Shown here: positions 1 to 6,743 of the stretch, one piece after another
How the letters are laid out: every line of letters starts with the position of its first letter
Position numbering within the stretch: the first letter of the stretch is position 1
DNA from: Psychrobacter sp.
GTDB taxonomy: Bacteria; Pseudomonadota; Gammaproteobacteria; Pseudomonadales; Moraxellaceae
Length of the DNA: 10,051 bases
Reading direction: 5' to 3'
Assembly: GCA_020024075.1 (NCBI GenBank)
Contig: JAHHUJ010000068.1
Coordinates: forward strand, 1 to 10,051
Notes under the pieces: generated by a model
Databases searched by the model: none
The model's input: the letters and a program-made list of their open reading frames with translations, nothing else
What the model was told of the DNA's origin: nothing
Program-made: the position numbers and the translations under genes

Positions 1-610
1 AGCATTTGCTAACAAAGTAGCTGAATTAGCTTTAGCTAACAACACTACTGACGTAGCTACTATCTCTGAGCTTGATTATGGTAATGGTCAAACTGTTGAA
101 GAAGCGCGTGTAGCTTTAGTACAAAAAATCGGTGAGAACATCCAAGTACGTCGTGCGCAAATCGTTGAAGGTGAGAACCTAGCTTCTTATCGTCATGGCC
201 TACGTATCGGTGTTGTGGTATCAACTGAAGGTGCTAGCGAAGAAACTGGTAAGAGCCTAGCAATGCACATTGCTGCATTCAACCCAATAGCTGCTAACGA
301 CACTGATGTACCAGCGGATACCTTAGCTCGTGAAAAAGACATCGCTGAAGCGAAAGCTCGTGAATCTGGCAAGCCTGACAATATCGTTGAAAAAATGATC
401 GAAGGTAGCCTACGTAAGTACCTAGACGAAGTAGTTTTAGTACGTCAAGCTTACGTAATGGATAACGACAAAAAAGTTGGCGATATTCTTAAAGCTGAAG
501 GCGTAACTGTTAAAAACTTCGTACGCTTCGAAGTTGGTGAAGGTATCGAGAAAAAACAAGAAGACTTCGCTGCTGAAGTTGCTGCTGCTCAGGCCGCTGC
601 TGCTAAATAA
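1..610 (+). CDS. tsf: Elongation factor Ts (EF-Ts), C-terminal part, 5' end outside the window
   Basis: EF-Ts is the cytoplasmic guanine-nucleotide exchange factor that releases GDP from EF-Tu during translation elongation. The open frame enters from the left edge (first full codon at base 2) and runs 202 residues to TAA at 608-610. The family is about 290 residues, so roughly the first third is missing. Recognisable stretches are RIGVVVSTEGASEE (core subdomain), the AMHIAAFNP segment, ESGKPDNIVEKMIEGSLRKYLDEV, and the nearly invariant end VRFEVGEGIEKKQEDFAAEVAA. The many ATG codons inside, such as the one at 215, are internal methionines and not starts, because the frame is continuous and conserved upstream of them. 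In most bacteria tsf follows rpsB, which would lie to the left of this window. The gene is closed by a hairpin pair and a T-run, so it appears to be the last gene of its unit. Confidence 0.97.
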   Translation, partial: AFANKVAELALANNTTDVATISELDYGNGQTVEEARVALVQKIGENIQVRRAQIVEGENLASYRHGLRIGVVVSTEGASEETGKSLAMHIAAFNPIAANDTDVPADTLAREKDIAEAKARESGKPDNIVEKMIEGSLRKYLDEVVLVRQAYVMDNDKKVGDILKAEGVTVKNFVRFEVGEGIEKKQEDFAAEVAAAQAAAAK

Positions 611-622
611 GCTGAAGATTGT

Positions 623-650
623 AAGCAATCAGTTATTCTATTGATTGCTT
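623..650 (+). other. Perfect 9-bp inverted repeat just after tsf
   Basis: AAGCAATCA (623-631) and TGATTGCTT (642-650) are exact reverse complements around a 10-nt loop, starting 13 bases after the tsf stop. No T-run follows, so it is not a complete intrinsic terminator by itself. It may be a 3'-end protective hairpin or RNase processing structure in the tsf mRNA, upstream of the real terminator. Confidence 0.55.
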
Positions 651-658
651 AATGTCTT

Positions 659-694
659 AAAAAACCCATTGCAATTACTGCGATGGGTTTTTTT
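659..694. terminator. Bidirectional intrinsic terminator between tsf and ppc
   Basis: The arms AAAACCCATTGCA (661-673) and TGCGATGGGTTTT (679-691) pair with one T-G wobble around the 5-nt loop ATTAC. Seven Ts follow on the + strand (688-694) and six As precede it (659-664), which are Ts on the other strand. It therefore suits both converging genes: it lies about 50 nt past the tsf stop and about 27 nt past the ppc stop. Confidence 0.9.
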
Positions 695-720
695 GTGTCT
701 CAAAGTTTATTTATAAATGC

Positions 721-3501
721 TTAGCCAGTATTGCGAAGACCCGCAGCCAAAGCATTGATACTGCGGATTAAGGGGTCTTCCACATCTAAGCTATTGTGGG
801 CATCTTGTTGTACTTTATCAGGATGACGCAGACGTTTTAACAACTCAATCTGGATGTAGTTCATAGGATCTAGGTAAGCATTACGCCATTCTAGCGAGTT
901 TGCCAGCTCCTGTTGACCAGATAGCAAGGATTGCTGTTCAAGCAACGAATTTAGCCCAGATTGAGTTAATTCATGTTCTTTAATGACAGCTTGCATCACT
1001 GTTTCGCGTAAGGTTTCATCTTCGCATAACTGACTGTAAGCACGGGCAATATTCATCTCTGACTTGGTAAATGCCATTTCAATATTACTGATAAAGGCTT
1101 TAAAGAATGGCCAGTTATCATTCATCTCTTTCATTAGTGCCTCATCTTGCTTAACACTATCTAAAGCACTACCGACACCGTACCAAGCTGGTAGGGTGAA
1201 GCGGGCCAAAGACCAGCCAAATACCCAAGGAATAGCGCGGATAGTTGCTTTGCTAGGTAAGCCTTTTTTGCGGTGAGCTGGGCGAGAGCCGATATTTAAT
1301 AACGAAATCTCTTGAACTGGCGTCGCTTGAGAATAAAACTCATAGAAGCCCTCAGTGTTATCGGTAAGTGCACGATACTGCTGCTCTCCAGCTTCTGCCA
1401 AGCGTGCAAATAATGACTCATAGCTTGTCAGCTGCTCTGGCTGCTTAACGAAGCGAGACGAGCTGGCCTTTAAGGCGCCGGTGATACCCATAGTTAATTC
1501 AAATACTGCCGTATCTGGATTGGCGTATTTGGCATACAGAACTTCACCTTGCTCAGTGAATTTGATTTGACCATTTAGAGTGCCTGCCGGCTGAGCGGCA
1601 ATAGCTTGGTGGGTTGAGCCGCCGCCACGGCTAACAGATCCGCCGCGGCCGTGGAATAGGCGGGTTTGGATACCGTACTTTTTGGCAATCTCAGTGATGG
1701 TTTGCTGGGCACTGTATAGTTGCCAAGCTGAGGTAATAATACCGCCATCTTTTGATGAATCTGAATACCCTAGCATAATCTCTTGAATATTGTCTGAGCC
1801 TTGTAGTAGCTGACGATATAGAGGATTGTCTAATACCGCAGGCATAATATGATCGATGTTCTTTAAGTCATCGATGGTTTCAAACAGAGGGGCTACAGGC
1901 AAGGCTGCAAACAAATTGCCCTCATCATCAACACCAGATAAGCCAGCAAAGCGCATTAATAATAAAACTTCCAATAGTTGACTGGCATTGTTGGTCATCG
2001 AGATAATGTAGCTACCAAAGGTATTCTCACCAACCAGTTTTCTTAGCTTGGCAATAGAGTTCATTAAAGCCAGCTGTTCACGAGTTTGATCACTTAAGTT
2101 GTCGCTATAAATTAGCGGCGTACCCGGCTGCTGCAGAAGATGAGTTAACCACTGCTGACGCTCTTCTTCACTCAAGTTACGATAGTCGGGTAGGTTAGAG
2201 GCACTATCAAAGATATCTGCGATAACCTCGCCATGATAAGCGGAGTCTTGACGGATATCTAAAGAGGCAAGGTGGAAGCCGCAAGTTTTAACCAAGCGAA
2301 TCATATCAAGCAGCAGCCCTTTTGAGTGTGCTTCATCGTGGATGCTGACACTTTGTCTAATTAGGCGTAAATCATCTAGTAGCGCCTCGGGACTAGAGTA
2401 AGCATAAGCGGCGGCTTCTAAATCCTCACCTTGGCTTTGAATGTATTGATTGGTGGCTGAAATCTTTTCAAGGATTAGGGATAGCAGCCTACGGTAAGGT
2501 TCATGGTTGTAGTCCTCTGGGTTGTAGTAAAACACCTTCTGATCTAGGTCACGGTACTCTTCAATACGCTGATAGATTTCAGGAGAAATATCAACGATGG
2601 TGTCACTGTGAATCAGCTCACGGCGTAGCTTTTTGAGGACAACGCGGTAATGACGCAGTACAGTATTGGCGTGCATCAATACCGCCATTTCTGTGGTTTC
2701 GTGAGTAACAAAAGGGTTGCCATCTCTATCACCGCCAATCCAAGATCCAAAACGTAAGAAGGCTGGTAATGGATAATCAGACAGCTCAGGATAGATATCT
2801 ACGATGGCATTTTTTATATTGCGGTAGACCTGAGGAATGGCAGTAAATAAACTGGCATTAAAGTAATGTAGTCCGTTATTAATCTCATCAAAAACCAAAG
2901 GTTTACGAGTGCGAACTTCATCCGATGACCACAGCAAATCAATGGCTTCAGCCGTTTTTTGCTTGGCTTCTTCATAAGCTGCACTGCCCTCAGGCAGCTC
3001 ATTTAGAGTATTACTATGAACATAAAGGGTCTGTAAGATGTTCATGGTAGTGCGGCGACGAGCTTCAGTTGGGTGAGCCGTAAATACCGGTATAAACTTT
3101 AGCTGGTCGATCAGTTCTTTGATTTGGTCCGCTTCAATATTACGCTCTTTACACTCTAATAACGTATGGCGAAACGAGCCTTCCCAATAATGGTAAGAGT
3201 TCTCTTTTAAGAGGCTTCGCTCTTGTTGTAAGAAGTTCTCTTCTGTGAGGTTGGCCAAAAAGAAGTATATTGAAAAGCCACGAATAACATTCTGTAGTGT
3301 CTTATTGTCTAAAGAGGCAATAAGATCTATTAGTTTTTGCTTATTCTTGGGGTCAGGGGAGCGACGTTCTTGAATGAATCCTTTACGTAATACCTCAATA
3401 GTTTTAACTGTTTCTTGCCCTGATTGGCGAGCAATAGCTTCCCCTAAAAAGGACCCTAGTAATCTGACGCGTGAACGTAAAACATTATTATTTGATGCCA
3501 T
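721..3501 (-). CDS. ppc: Phosphoenolpyruvate carboxylase
   Basis: This cytoplasmic enzyme carboxylates PEP with bicarbonate to oxaloacetate and phosphate, refilling the TCA cycle. The protein has 926 residues from the ATG at 3501 (E. coli: 883). Visible motifs in order: TAHPTEARRR (141-150, catalytic His143), SWIGGDRDGNP (253-263), LDIRQDS (414-420), MLGYSDSSKDGG (576-587), FHGRGGSVSRGGG (616-628, His617 and the mobile glycine loop), GSRPAHRK (738-745), RAIPWVFGW (755-763) and the invariant C-terminal RNTG. The residues matching the E. coli aspartate inhibitor site are all present (Arg625, Lys813, Arg873, Asn924), so feedback inhibition by aspartate is expected. The frame is also open upstream to a GTG at 3528, but AAGGA at 3513-3509 lies 7 nt before the ATG at 3501 and inside that extension, so the ATG is preferred. 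It is a single gene, convergent with tsf. Confidence 0.97.
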   Translation of the reverse strand: MASNNNVLRSRVRLLGSFLGEAIARQSGQETVKTIEVLRKGFIQERRSPDPKNKQKLIDLIASLDNKTLQNVIRGFSIYFFLANLTEENFLQQERSLLKENSYHYWEGSFRHTLLECKERNIEADQIKELIDQLKFIPVFTAHPTEARRRTTMNILQTLYVHSNTLNELPEGSAAYEEAKQKTAEAIDLLWSSDEVRTRKPLVFDEINNGLHYFNASLFTAIPQVYRNIKNAIVDIYPELSDYPLPAFLRFGSWIGGDRDGNPFVTHETTEMAVLMHANTVLRHYRVVLKKLRRELIHSDTIVDISPEIYQRIEEYRDLDQKVFYYNPEDYNHEPYRRLLSLILEKISATNQYIQSQGEDLEAAAYAYSSPEALLDDLRLIRQSVSIHDEAHSKGLLLDMIRLVKTCGFHLASLDIRQDSAYHGEVIADIFDSASNLPDYRNLSEEERQQWLTHLLQQPGTPLIYSDNLSDQTREQLALMNSIAKLRKLVGENTFGSYIISMTNNASQLLEVLLLMRFAGLSGVDDEGNLFAALPVAPLFETIDDLKNIDHIMPAVLDNPLYRQLLQGSDNIQEIMLGYSDSSKDGGIITSAWQLYSAQQTITEIAKKYGIQTRLFHGRGGSVSRGGGSTHQAIAAQPAGTLNGQIKFTEQGEVLYAKYANPDTAVFELTMGITGALKASSSRFVKQPEQLTSYESLFARLAEAGEQQYRALTDNTEGFYEFYSQATPVQEISLLNIGSRPAHRKKGLPSKATIRAIPWVFGWSLARFTLPAWYGVGSALDSVKQDEALMKEMNDNWPFFKAFISNIEMAFTKSEMNIARAYSQLCEDETLRETVMQAVIKEHELTQSGLNSLLEQQSLLSGQQELANSLEWRNAYLDPMNYIQIELLKRLRHPDKVQQDAHNSLDVEDPLIRSINALAAGLRNTG

Positions 3502-3508
3502 TGATTTG

Positions 3509-3513
3509 TCCTT
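3509..3513 (-). promoter_or_regulatory. Ribosome binding site of ppc, decides the start
   Basis: Read on the - strand this is AAGGA, 7 nt before the ATG at 3501. The alternative GTG at 3528 would translate through this site, so the shorter 926-residue product is preferred. Confidence 0.75.
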
Positions 3514-3572
3514 AAATTCACAGCTCACGTGTAATGCGCTGATTTGTTATGTGATGATGTGGCTTATTTAAT

Positions 3573-3608
3573 TCACTCTATTCTGCATTTTGCATACATA
3601 AAGAGTGA
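3573..3608. other. Inverted repeat with inner TGCA pair, ppc leader
   Basis: TCACTCT (3573-3579) and AGAGTGA (3602-3608) are exact reverse complements. Between them lies TGCATTTTGCA (3584-3594), itself an imperfect dyad. The site lies 70-110 bases upstream of the ppc ATG. It could be an operator or a leader hairpin; no known regulator's site is recognised. Confidence 0.35.
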
Positions 3609-3678
3609 GTTATTACCCTCTAAAAACTTTATATAAATTTGCCAACTAAAACAATACCTGAAAATTAAGGACGTATCA

Positions 3679-3717
3679 TCTACTTAATAGTAGAACATAT
3701 ATTAGGCCATATATTAG
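3679..3717. repeat. Palindrome plus 12-bp-period direct repeat (possible operator)
   Basis: TCTACT-TAAT-AGTAGA (3679-3694) is a perfect dyad. It is followed at once by CATATATTAG (3696-3705) and again CATATATTAG (3708-3717), two identical 10-mers at 12-bp period. A dyad next to a helical-turn-spaced repeat in a divergent promoter region is a plausible regulator binding site, but no regulator can be named. Confidence 0.4.
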
Positions 3718-3837
3718 ACTAGAGGCAGTTACTACAATTTGGCGTGACAAATCGCACTTAACTCTTCATTGATTTTGAATACTTTGGCTTTAATATCTGT
3801 AAATCCAAAACAGTGTCTTCTATCTCTAAAGTAGGGT

Positions 3838-3843
3838 TATACT
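3838..3843 (+). promoter_or_regulatory. Possible -10 box for the EamA transporter gene
   Basis: TATACT matches the sigma-70 -10 consensus in 5 of 6 positions and lies about 60 bases before the ATG. No good -35 hexamer is found 16-18 bp upstream (GTCTTC at 3815-3820), so the assignment is weak. It overlaps a copy of TAGGGTTA (3832-3839). Confidence 0.3.
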
Positions 3844-3883
3844 TATTACTATTCAAACTAATTTCTCGTGATTTTATAAGGGA

Positions 3884-3893
3884 TAGGGTTAGG
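3884..3893 (+). promoter_or_regulatory. Ribosome binding region complementary to the downstream repeat
   Basis: The leader reads TAGGGTTAGG directly before TCGATTT and the ATG at 3901. The AGG at 3891-3893 sits 7 nt from the ATG and is the best-spaced Shine-Dalgarno core; AGGG at 3885-3888 is 12 nt away and AAGGGA at 3878-3883 is too distant. The 10-mer is the exact reverse complement of CCTAACCCTA, which occurs in seven registers of the repeat inside this gene. Confidence 0.5.
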
Positions 3894-3900
3894 TCGATTT

Positions 3901-4941
3901 ATGATACAGCAAAAGGACAACTCTCAGCTGCCAGCGATCGGGCTGATTCTTGGGTGTGTTATATTTGGGTTGGGTAGTCTTATTGTTGCCCATGTCGAGG
4001 TTGGGGGCTATGCTATGGCCTTTTGGCGACTGGCAATATCTGGCATAGTGTTTACTATTCTGGCCGCAGTATTTCGCCAAAAAATGCCTAATGGCAATGA
4101 CTATTACAATAACCCTAACCCTAACCCTAACCCTAACCCTAACCCTAACCCTAACCCTAACCATGATATAGCCAACAGTCGCGTAAATAATAACAAAGCA
4201 TTGATTTTTGCCCTGCTATCCGGTGCTTTTTTAGGGTTGGATTTGGCATTATGGCATGAAAGTATTTATGCGGTTGGCCCAGGGATATCTACCTTACTCA
4301 ATAGCTTACAAATATTCTTTTTGGCGGCTTTGGGCTTCTTGATATTTCAAGAGCGTCAGACCATAGTGCAGTTGATAAGCTTGGTTATTGCCCTCATGGG
4401 TGTGGTGTTTATAGCCAGTCCTGAGTTTGCTAATAATAATCATGCCGCCTATGGCTTTGTGACCGGGATAGTTTCGGCCAGTATGTTGGCGGCATCGATG
4501 ACTTTTATTCGCTTGACCCACCAAGCTTCACCAACGCCAATATTTTTATTGATGCAGCGAATTAGTATTGGCGGTAGCTTGGCTATGTTGATTCCGATGT
4601 TTTTGTTTGATAAAGGTCAAATATTGCCAACTTCACTGTCTGATTTGGGCTGGATTATAGTGTATGGTACGGTGATGCAGTGCTTGGCTTGGGGGTTAAT
4701 TGCTTATTCAATTCCCAAATTATCGCTAGCATTAACCGGGTTATTGCTGCTAAGTGAGCCGGTGGCAGCTTTGTTTATTGACTACTTTTGGTTGGACAAG
4801 TCTATCAATAGCTTACAGTGGACAGGGGCAGGGTTAACCATGTTTGCTATTTATTTAGGATCGCTTAAGCCCAAGCCTTTGACTCAAACTGCTAAGCTGC
4901 GACGCTATCGCTTTTTTTCAAGATTTTATCGGCGCAAATAA
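3901..4941 (+). CDS. EamA/DMT-family permease with an Asn-Pro repeat insert
   Basis: This is an inner-membrane transporter of the drug/metabolite (EamA) superfamily, usually a metabolite exporter; the substrate cannot be told from the sequence. The 346 residues (family usually about 300) contain about ten hydrophobic segments in two five-helix halves. The first two helices are at roughly 11-30 and 38-58, the rest from about 99 to 321, and a basic tail RRYRFFSRFYRRK is probably cytoplasmic. FWRLAISG in helix 2 and LLLLSEPVAALF in the second half are typical EamA stretches. Residues 70-87, between helices 2 and 3 in a loop predicted to be cytoplasmic and normally short, are an Asn-Pro run encoded by a hexanucleotide repeat; this and flanking polar residues account for the extra length. 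The ATG at 3901 is chosen because helix 1 follows and AGG lies 7 nt upstream. The gene stands alone, convergent with the permease gene on its right. Confidence 0.88.
   Translation: MIQQKDNSQLPAIGLILGCVIFGLGSLIVAHVEVGGYAMAFWRLAISGIVFTILAAVFRQKMPNGNDYYNNPNPNPNPNPNPNPNPNHDIANSRVNNNKALIFALLSGAFLGLDLALWHESIYAVGPGISTLLNSLQIFFLAALGFLIFQERQTIVQLISLVIALMGVVFIASPEFANNNHAAYGFVTGIVSASMLAASMTFIRLTHQASPTPIFLLMQRISIGGSLAMLIPMFLFDKGQILPTSLSDLGWIIVYGTVMQCLAWGLIAYSIPKLSLALTGLLLLSEPVAALFIDYFWLDKSINSLQWTGAGLTMFAIYLGSLKPKPLTQTAKLRRYRFFSRFYRRK
4111..4162. repeat. (AACCCT)8 telomere-type microsatellite inside a coding region
   Basis: Eight uninterrupted, identical AACCCT units (4111-4158) are followed by a partial AACC. 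The unit is a rotation of CCCTAA/TTAGGG. It is in frame with the transporter as Asn-Pro codons, always AAC CCT, with no synonymous variation between units. Because the unit is 6 bp, gain or loss of copies would add or remove Asn-Pro pairs without shifting the frame. The - strand carries GGGTTA repeats with G-quadruplex potential. Confidence 0.97.
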
Positions 4942-5020
4942 GGTCGCCTAGCTTGTTTTTTGACTAACCTTTTTCTAGTTGCGATCATTTGGCTACAGTT
5001 ATTCAGCTATAAACTGCCAT

Positions 5021-5052
5021 AAAAAAGCCCACAGCATAAACTGTGGGCTTTT
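5021..5052. terminator. Bidirectional intrinsic terminator, EamA transporter / rutG-like gene
   Basis: GCCCACAG (5027-5034) pairs perfectly with CTGTGGGC (5041-5048) around the loop CATAAA. It is flanked by six As (5021-5026) and four Ts (5049-5052), so the stem extends and both directions have a T-run. It lies 80 nt past the transporter stop and about 50 nt past the converging permease stop. Confidence 0.92.
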
Positions 5053-5104
5053 GCGTACTTAGACACTGAATAAATTTGACCAATAATTGGCGTAACCTAT
5101 CAGC

Positions 5105-6490
5105 CTAAGCCGCACGCTTATTGGCGATTTCGCGGTTGAATAATGCGTTCAACACAATAGCGGCTAAAGTGGCGGTACCAATGCCGCCTAAGTCAAAGCC
5201 GCCCAGATGCAAGCTAAAGTTACCAGCACCCATAATCACGGTTACAGCGGCAATTATGAGATTGCTGTTTTTGCTAAAGTCGATTTTATTATCAATCCAG
5301 ATTTTTACACCGGCCACAGCAATTAAGCCAAATACCACAATAGAAGCCCCACCCAGTAGTGCCGAGGGGATACTTTGAATAATAGCGCCAAACTTCGGTG
5401 ACAGGCCTAAGAAGATAGCCACGATACCAGCCATAACGAAAATGGTAGTGCTGTAAACTTTAGTCACAGCCATAACCCCAATGTTTTCAGCATAAGTGGT
5501 CACCCCTGTACCACCAAAGCTTGCCGAGAGGGTAGTGGCTAGGCCATCTGCTAAGAAACCTCGACCAATATAAGGGGTAACATGAGACTTAGTCATGCCT
5601 TCTACCGCCTTGAAGTGACCTAAGTTTTCTGCGATTAGAATAAAGGCAATCGGTGCAATAAGAATAATGGCATCCAAGCTAAATTCAGGTGTATGTGTTG
5701 TAGGTATGCCAAACCAAGCAGCTTGTTGTACGCCACTAAAGTCAATAGGAGTTCCAAATCCCATAACGTTGGTTACCAGATAGTAGATCACATAAGACAG
5801 AACTAATCCTACTAATAGCAGTAGACGGCGTAGCATACCTCGGGTAAATATGGCCACACTACTAATTAATACTACGGTTAATGTCGCCATCCAAGCATCG
5901 AACTGGTTGGCGGAAACCCCTTGTATCGTGACAGGCGCAAGGTTAAGGCCAATAATCATCACAATCGCACCGGTAACCACGGGAGGCATTAATTTTTCAA
6001 TCCAGTTGGTACCGACCTTCATCACCAGTAACCCCACTAGGGCATAGAGAATACCGCACACCATAATGGCGCCCAGTGCTACATTTAGATTGGCATTAGG
6101 ACCACTGCCTGCATAAGCTGTGGCCGCGATAACAGGGCCAATAAAAGCGAAGCTAGAGCCCAGATAACTGGGCATACGACCACCAGTCATTAAGAAGAAA
6201 AGGATAGTACAGATACCTGACATCAAGATAGCAAGGTTGACATCAAAGCCCATTAATAAAGGGGCTAGCACCGTTGCACCAAACATAGCAAATGTATGCT
6301 GCACCCCTAGCATGACACTTTTACCAGCAGGTAAGTACTCATTAATAGCGACAGAATGCTGATCTAGATCCCCTTGAAAGGGCTTCCAAGTCGGAAACCA
6401 TTTGCCATTACTAAAGTCGGGATCATACTCGTATAAAGGGGTGGGGGTTTCTGAGGAGGGGGCGGCATTATCACCAGGGCGAGGGTCCAT
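5105..6490 (-). CDS. NCS2-family pyrimidine/uracil permease, RutG-like
   Basis: This inner-membrane H+ symporter of the NAT/NCS2 family is most similar, from memory, to E. coli RutG, and probably takes up uracil or a related pyrimidine. The protein has 461 residues. Family signatures are GVQHTFAMFGATVLAPLLMG (62-81), TGGRMPSYLGSS (102-113), the substrate helix AENLGHFKAVEGMT (287-300, with Glu288 and His292 matching the uracil-binding Glu and His of UraA) and GGTGVTTYAENIGVMAVTKV (326-345, with the second key Glu335). About 12-14 hydrophobic segments follow a polar N-terminal tail of about 55 residues, longer than in E. coli RutG. The ATG at 6490 has AAGGA (6501-6497) 6 nt upstream. Upstream, TATACC preceded by TTTAAG at 17 bp could be a promoter, but weakly. 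No rut, upp or other pyrimidine genes are adjacent, so it may serve salvage alone. The UraA/RutG choice rests on sequence likeness only. Confidence 0.92.
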   Translation of the reverse strand: MDPRPGDNAAPSSETPTPLYEYDPDFSNGKWFPTWKPFQGDLDQHSVAINEYLPAGKSVMLGVQHTFAMFGATVLAPLLMGFDVNLAILMSGICTILFFLMTGGRMPSYLGSSFAFIGPVIAATAYAGSGPNANLNVALGAIMVCGILYALVGLLVMKVGTNWIEKLMPPVVTGAIVMIIGLNLAPVTIQGVSANQFDAWMATLTVVLISSVAIFTRGMLRRLLLLVGLVLSYVIYYLVTNVMGFGTPIDFSGVQQAAWFGIPTTHTPEFSLDAIILIAPIAFILIAENLGHFKAVEGMTKSHVTPYIGRGFLADGLATTLSASFGGTGVTTYAENIGVMAVTKVYSTTIFVMAGIVAIFLGLSPKFGAIIQSIPSALLGGASIVVFGLIAVAGVKIWIDNKIDFSKNSNLIIAAVTVIMGAGNFSLHLGGFDLGGIGTATLAAIVLNALFNREIANKRAA

Positions 6491-6664
6491 AAGTAGTCCT
6501 TAATTTGAGTATTGCGTTACGGTATAAGTGACGTCAACAACAACTTAAAGTCAACGCTGATAGCGACACTGTAATGGCAGGTATTATAGACGAATTTAAG
6601 ACACGATATATAGACGCTTGGCCACTGATATTTAGTTTTAGTGGTCAAAACCTCTAATTAGAGA

Positions 6665-6703
6665 AATAAAAAATGACAGCCATTATAAATAATAGCTGTC
6701 ATA
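6665..6703 (-). terminator. Intrinsic terminator of the thioredoxin-like gene
   Basis: On the - strand ATGACAGC (6702-6695) pairs with GCTGTCAT (6680-6673). The stem continues through a T-G pair and the complementary ATTA/TAAT segments to a 4-nt loop, giving about 13 pairs. Six Ts then follow (6673-6668, one of them the last stem base), and after one A three more. The + strand has no T-run after the hairpin, so it serves the - strand gene that ends at 6744. Confidence 0.88.
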
Positions 6704-6743
6704 TAGATTATAAAGATAAAGGATGATAAAGGATAAAGAGACC

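Larger units (their letters stand above)
3502..3900. other. 399-bp divergent intergenic region, ppc / EamA transporter
   Basis: No convincing gene is present on either strand. The ppc side holds its ribosome binding site and the 3573-3608 dyad. An AT-rich stretch around 3628-3650 could hold a ppc promoter (on the - strand, TTGTTT then TATAAA at only 15-bp spacing, weak). The middle holds a palindrome followed by a short direct repeat (3679-3717). The right side holds a possible -10 box and the G-rich leader of the transporter gene. Confidence 0.6.

Noticed and set aside
1064..1276. Open frame antisense to ppc, and similar frames opposite the rutG-like and nitrilase-fusion genes
   Set aside because: They have no ribosome sites or recognisable domains and lie opposite strongly conserved coding sequence.
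3502..3528. Longer ppc product from the GTG at 3528
   Set aside because: The AAGGA ribosome site lies inside this extension, 7 nt before the ATG at 3501, and the extra residues are not part of the PEP carboxylase family.
4111..4162. A genuine telomere or linear-replicon end
   Set aside because: The tract is internal, in frame in a conserved gene, only 52 bp long and flanked by ordinary chromosomal genes on both sides.
4111..4162. CRISPR array or contingency locus with on/off frame switching
   Set aside because: There are no spacers, and the 6-bp unit cannot change the reading frame, so classic frameshift phase variation is excluded.
3889..4164. Antisense frame giving a Val-Arg repeat protein
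   Set aside because: It is the complement of the AACCCT tract read inside a well-supported permease gene; there is no family likeness.
6529..6536. TGACGTCA palindrome upstream of the rutG-like gene
   Set aside because: An isolated 8-bp palindrome with no flanking symmetry or second copy; not enough to call an operator.
6622..6644. CCACT...AGTGG inverted repeat between the rutG-like gene and the thioredoxin terminator
   Set aside because: Only about five paired bases with an AT-rich loop and no T-run; weak compared with the true terminator at 6665-6703.
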